Shown: positions 61,438 to 64,000 of the stretch, piece after piece
Position numbering within the stretch: the first letter of the stretch is position 1
Layout: each line of letters begins with the position of its first letter
Assembly (NCBI GenBank): GCA_027483465.1
Contig: JAIXUQ010000031.1
Span: 62,001-126,000 of the forward strand
Source: Sphingomonadales bacterium
GTDB taxonomy: Bacteria; Pseudomonadota; Alphaproteobacteria; Sphingomonadales; Sphingomonadaceae
Direction: 5' to 3'
Length of the DNA: 64,000 nt
Made by a program: the position numbers and the translations under genes
The notes under the pieces: generated by a model
The model's input: only the letters and a program-made list of their open reading frames with translations
Database searches by the model: none
What the model was told of the DNA's origin: nothing

Positions 61438-62064
61438 TCAGGCGACGCGGGTCACGGCGGCACCGGTGCCGATATGCAGCAGCTCTTCGCGCCCTTCACG
61501 GATGCGGAACACCGTGCCCTGTGGTGCCCGTGGTGCCACCGGCACGCCGTGCCAATCCTCCCCGCCCACCAGCAGGCCGCGCAGCACCCCGGCGGTGATG
61601 CCGTGGCTGATCACCAGGGCCGGGCGGGCGGGATCGAGCCCATCGAGCCAGTTGCGCAGGCGCGCCGCAATGGCGGGAAACCATTCCCCGCCCGGTGGCG
61701 GCTCGCAAAACAGGCCGCGGTCGGCATCCACGATCGGCCGGCCCAGTTCGGCCACGATGTCCTGATACCAGCGCCCCTCCCACTGGCCGACATCGATTTC
61801 CAGCAGGCGTTCGTCCTTGCGCCAGCGGAAGAAATCCAGGCCCAGATGCTCGCCGATGATCGCGGCGGTCTGCTGGGTGCGGCCCGATGGCGACACCCAC
61901 AGATCAAGATCGGGGGCTTCCCCCAGCACACCGCGCAGCGCGGCCCCCATGGCTTCGGCCTGGGCGATGCCGGCGCGGGTGAGCGGGGTGTGCGCCATGT
62001 GGCCCTGCATGCGGGCGGCGGCGTTGAACACGGTTTCGGCGTGACGGGCGAGAATCAGATCCAT
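61438..62064 (-). CDS. Histidine phosphatase family protein
   Basis: The 208-residue protein has the phosphoglycerate-mutase-like fold with LARHAET at 5-11 (Arg7, nucleophile His8) and the second His in VISHGITAGVLRG near 160. Glu in LEIDVGQWEGRWYQD is the likely acid/base. Members dephosphorylate small phospho-metabolites; the substrate is not evident. It starts 101 bp upstream of, and divergent from, dnaN. It ends 11 bp before the phosphatase of the partner-switch module but is probably a separate gene. Confidence 0.87.
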   Translation of the reverse strand: MDLILARHAETVFNAAARMQGHMAHTPLTRAGIAQAEAMGAALRGVLGEAPDLDLWVSPSGRTQQTAAIIGEHLGLDFFRWRKDERLLEIDVGQWEGRWYQDIVAELGRPIVDADRGLFCEPPPGGEWFPAIAARLRNWLDGLDPARPALVISHGITAGVLRGLLVGGEDWHGVPVAPRAPQGTVFRIREGREELLHIGTGAAVTRVA

Positions 62065-62124
62065 GGGCCATGCTTATCGGCGTTTTGGCTGCACTTCGCC
62101 ACTACCGCGCTGCGCCTGAACGGT

Positions 62125-62130
62125 TATAGT
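62125..62130 (+). promoter_or_regulatory. Possible -10 element before dnaN
   Basis: TATAGT lies 36 bp upstream of the dnaN ATG in the gap shared with the divergent phosphatase gene. No good -35 box was found at the proper spacing, so this is only a weak promoter candidate. Confidence 0.3.
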
Positions 62131-62165
62131 GATCCCGCCACAACCCATTTTGCACAGGGATCGGA

Positions 62166-63287
62166 ATGAAGGCCACCGTCGAACGCGCAACCTTGCTGAA
62201 GTGCCTGGGCCATATCCAGTCGGTGGTTGAACGTCGCAACACCATCCCCATCCTGTCCAACGTGCTGATCGAGGCGCGCAGTGACGGCCTGCGGCTGATG
62301 GCGACCGATCTTGATTTGCAAGTGGTGGAAACCATTGCCGCTGCCATCGACGTGAACGGCGCCACCACGGTTTCGGCCCACACATTGTTCGATATCGCGC
62401 GCAAGTTGCCGGAAGGCGCGCAGGTGGAACTGGCCGTTTCCGGTGAGCGGATGAGCGTGGTGGCAGGGCGCAGCCGGTTCAGCCTGGCCACGCTGAAGCG
62501 CGATGATTTCCCGGTGATTGCCGAAACCGATCTGCCGGTGCGCTTCACCCTGTCGGCCGCCGATCTCAAGGAGCTGATCGACGCCACCCGCTTTGCCATT
62601 TCCACCGAGGAAACCCGCTATTATCTGAACGGCATCTACATGCATGCCACCACCGGCCCGGCGCCAAGGCTGCGCGGGGTGGCCACCGATGGCCACCGAC
62701 TGGCCCGCATCGAGCTGGACCTGCCGGCCGGCGCCGCCGAGATGCCGGGCGTGATCGTGCCGCGCAAATGCGTGGGGGAGGTGCGCAAGCTGCTGGACGA
62801 GATGGCTGCCGACGCACCGGTGGAGATCAGCCTGTCGCCCGCCAAGATCCGCTTCCGCTTTTCGGCCGATTCCACTCTCACCAGCAAGCTGATCGATGGC
62901 ACATTCCCGGATTACAGCCGCGTGATCCCCACAGCCAACGACAAGCTGCTGAAGATCGATGCCAAATCGCTGGCCGAAGGCGTGGACCGGGTGGCCGCCA
63001 TCGCCACCACCGAGAAGACGCGCGCGGTCAAGCTCGCGCTGGGCCGGGACAAGGTGACATTGTCGGTCACCAGCCCGGAAAACGGCACCGCTTCAGAGGA
63101 TCTGGCCGCCGATTATGCCGCCAGCGACCTCGAGGTTGGCTTCAATTACCGCTATCTGCTCGATATCCTGGGCCAGGTGCGCAGCGACAGCGTGGATGTC
63201 CACCTCTCGGACGCGTCGGCCCCCACCCTGATCCGCGAGGGTGACGACGCCCGGGCGCTCTATGTGCTGATGCCGATGCGGGTGTGA
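62166..63287 (+). CDS. dnaN: DNA polymerase III beta sliding clamp
   Basis: DnaN encircles DNA and tethers polymerase III. The 373-residue protein has three clamp domains: MKATVERATLLKCLGHIQSV and RRNTIPILSNVLIEA in domain I, ATDGHRLARIELDLPA near 175-190 in domain II, and YLLDILGQVRSDSVDVHLSD and PMRV at the C-terminus, where the partner-binding cleft lies. CAGGGATCGG precedes the ATG. dnaA is not adjacent, as is usual in sphingomonads. Confidence 0.98.
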   Translation: MKATVERATLLKCLGHIQSVVERRNTIPILSNVLIEARSDGLRLMATDLDLQVVETIAAAIDVNGATTVSAHTLFDIARKLPEGAQVELAVSGERMSVVAGRSRFSLATLKRDDFPVIAETDLPVRFTLSAADLKELIDATRFAISTEETRYYLNGIYMHATTGPAPRLRGVATDGHRLARIELDLPAGAAEMPGVIVPRKCVGEVRKLLDEMAADAPVEISLSPAKIRFRFSADSTLTSKLIDGTFPDYSRVIPTANDKLLKIDAKSLAEGVDRVAAIATTEKTRAVKLALGRDKVTLSVTSPENGTASEDLAADYAASDLEVGFNYRYLLDILGQVRSDSVDVHLSDASAPTLIREGDDARALYVLMPMRV

Positions 63288-63309
63288 CCGCGCCGGTCTG
63301 CGGGCCGGC

Positions 63310-64000
63310 TCAATGCGCGCCGGTGCGTTCCGCCACGATATGCTGCACGGTTGGCTGCATGCGCGCATTGTAGCGGGCCAGCACCGGATGGTCGCCGCCG
63401 CTGCCAAAATGGGTGATCAGATCCTGGCCGGTCCACCAGTGGACGGCAAAGCCGGGGGTTTCGGCCACGATCATGTCCCGCCCGTCAGGGTCTTCGGGAT
63501 CGATGCTGCGGAAATCGATGGCCACCTGCGGCGCCGATGAAGGGCACACCGCCAAAGTGGTGCCGTGCCAGCCGGTGACAATGGCGCGGTGGAGATGGCC
63601 GGTGATCATGCGGATCACCTGGGGGTGGCGGCGCACCACGGCGGCCAGCCGCTGCACCCAGGGCGCATCCAGATCCTCGGTCATCCAGCCGTTGCCGGTT
63701 TCGATCGGCGGGTGATGCAATACCAGCACGGTGGGCCGCGCATCGCCCGCCAGCCGTTCATCCAGCCACGCCGCCTGGCCCGCCGAAAATGCCCCGCCAT
63801 GATGGCCTTCCAGCAGCGTGTCGAGCACGACGAAGCGCAGCGGGCCATGCACGAAATCATATTGGACCAGGCCATCGGCCGTGGTGGGCACCATGGGAAA
63901 CACGGTGCGGAAATTGGCCCGGTTGTCGTGATTGCCCAGGGCGAAATGCACCGGAAAGGGCAGTCGGTCGGTGATGGATTTCAGCGTCTGGTAAGCGGCC
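63310..64000 (-). CDS. CpdA/Icc-type metallophosphoesterase (partial, N-terminus off the right edge)
   Basis: The frame is open to the window edge, and the N-terminal metal motifs (DxH, GDxxD) are outside. What remains shows ALGNHDNRANFR, the conserved GNHD motif, then LVLHHPPIETG and TGHLHRAIV, the last two His-containing metal motifs of class III cyclic-nucleotide phosphodiesterases. It may hydrolyse cAMP or another phosphodiester in the cytosol. The gene is convergent with dnaN, 22 bp away. Confidence 0.85.
   Translation of the reverse strand, partial: AAYQTLKSITDRLPFPVHFALGNHDNRANFRTVFPMVPTTADGLVQYDFVHGPLRFVVLDTLLEGHHGGAFSAGQAAWLDERLAGDARPTVLVLHHPPIETGNGWMTEDLDAPWVQRLAAVVRRHPQVIRMITGHLHRAIVTGWHGTTLAVCPSSAPQVAIDFRSIDPEDPDGRDMIVAETPGFAVHWWTGQDLITHFGSGGDHPVLARYNARMQPTVQHIVAERTGAH

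Noticed and set aside
1-64000. CRISPR arrays, tRNA or rRNA genes, IS elements, prophage genes
   Set aside because: No regularly spaced direct repeats, cloverleaf sequences, rRNA blocks, transposase or phage structural motifs were recognised while reading both strands.

Overview
The window is chromosomal DNA from a high-GC alphaproteobacterium, most likely of the order Sphingomonadales; the genus cannot be fixed from sequence alone. Pointers are the strong G/C preference at third codon positions, a heme cluster hemC-hemD-mic60-like, a sufR-B-C-D-S-T-A operon led by an Rrf2 regulator, the neighbours bamE / ubiquinol-cytochrome c chaperone / yceD (DUF177), a 49-residue SdhAF4-like (DUF1674) gene, a CtrA-type response regulator, and an intergenic palindromic element of the kind common in sphingomonads. 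Genes are packed tightly, with many ATGA, GTGA, TTGA and TGATG start/stop overlaps. No rRNA, tRNA, CRISPR array, transposase or prophage gene was recognised.

Regions: 1-6361 holds an M20 peptidase cut by the left edge, two oxidoreductases, an SH3-domain periplasmic protein, an MFS carrier and a Mic60-like membrane protein. 6361-10003 carries hemD-hemC (minus) and tsaD-gpsA (plus). 10007-17281 contains a ParDE-like toxin-antitoxin pair, the SdhAF4-like gene, an SDR, rsmB, an M28 peptidase, rmuC and a zinc-ribbon DUF3667 membrane protein. 17417-24448 contains ssb, yceD, the cytochrome bc1 chaperone, bamE, a TonB-receptor-like barrel, a SWIB protein, a DMT exporter and an AraC regulator. 24489-30922 is one suf operon for Fe-S cluster assembly, with two unrelated small genes inserted between sufB and sufC. 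30982-33750 has a photolyase-like FAD protein, a small lipoprotein and a POT-type peptide transporter.

33751-34595 is the largest stretch without a convincing gene (845 bp). On the minus strand it is rich in hairpins, several with GNRA tetraloops, and ends in a good intrinsic terminator. I propose a long structured RNA, or else a decayed gene; this is the most unexplained part of the window. It is followed by a 3-hydroxybutyrate dehydrogenase / thiolase pair.

36789-61426 is mostly an envelope and biofilm region. It has a CSS-EAL c-di-GMP phosphodiesterase, an unknown one-TM protein, a Slam-like outer membrane protein with its probable surface-lipoprotein client, and a complete type I cellulose operon: BcsP/R-like, bcsQ, a natural bcsA-bcsB fusion, bcsC, bcsD and bcsZ. 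After it come a CtrA-like regulator, a diguanylate cyclase, a second and catalytically divergent BcsA-type glycosyltransferase with a SPOR-like partner, and a three-gene partner-switching module (degenerate receiver-PP2C phosphatase, STAS antagonist, HATPase kinase). This arrangement suggests that cellulose and perhaps a second polysaccharide are controlled by c-di-GMP (PilZ domain in BcsA, local GGDEF and EAL enzymes), a cell-cycle-type regulator and a stress-type partner switch; that wiring is inference. The window ends with a histidine phosphatase, dnaN and a partial CpdA-type phosphodiesterase.
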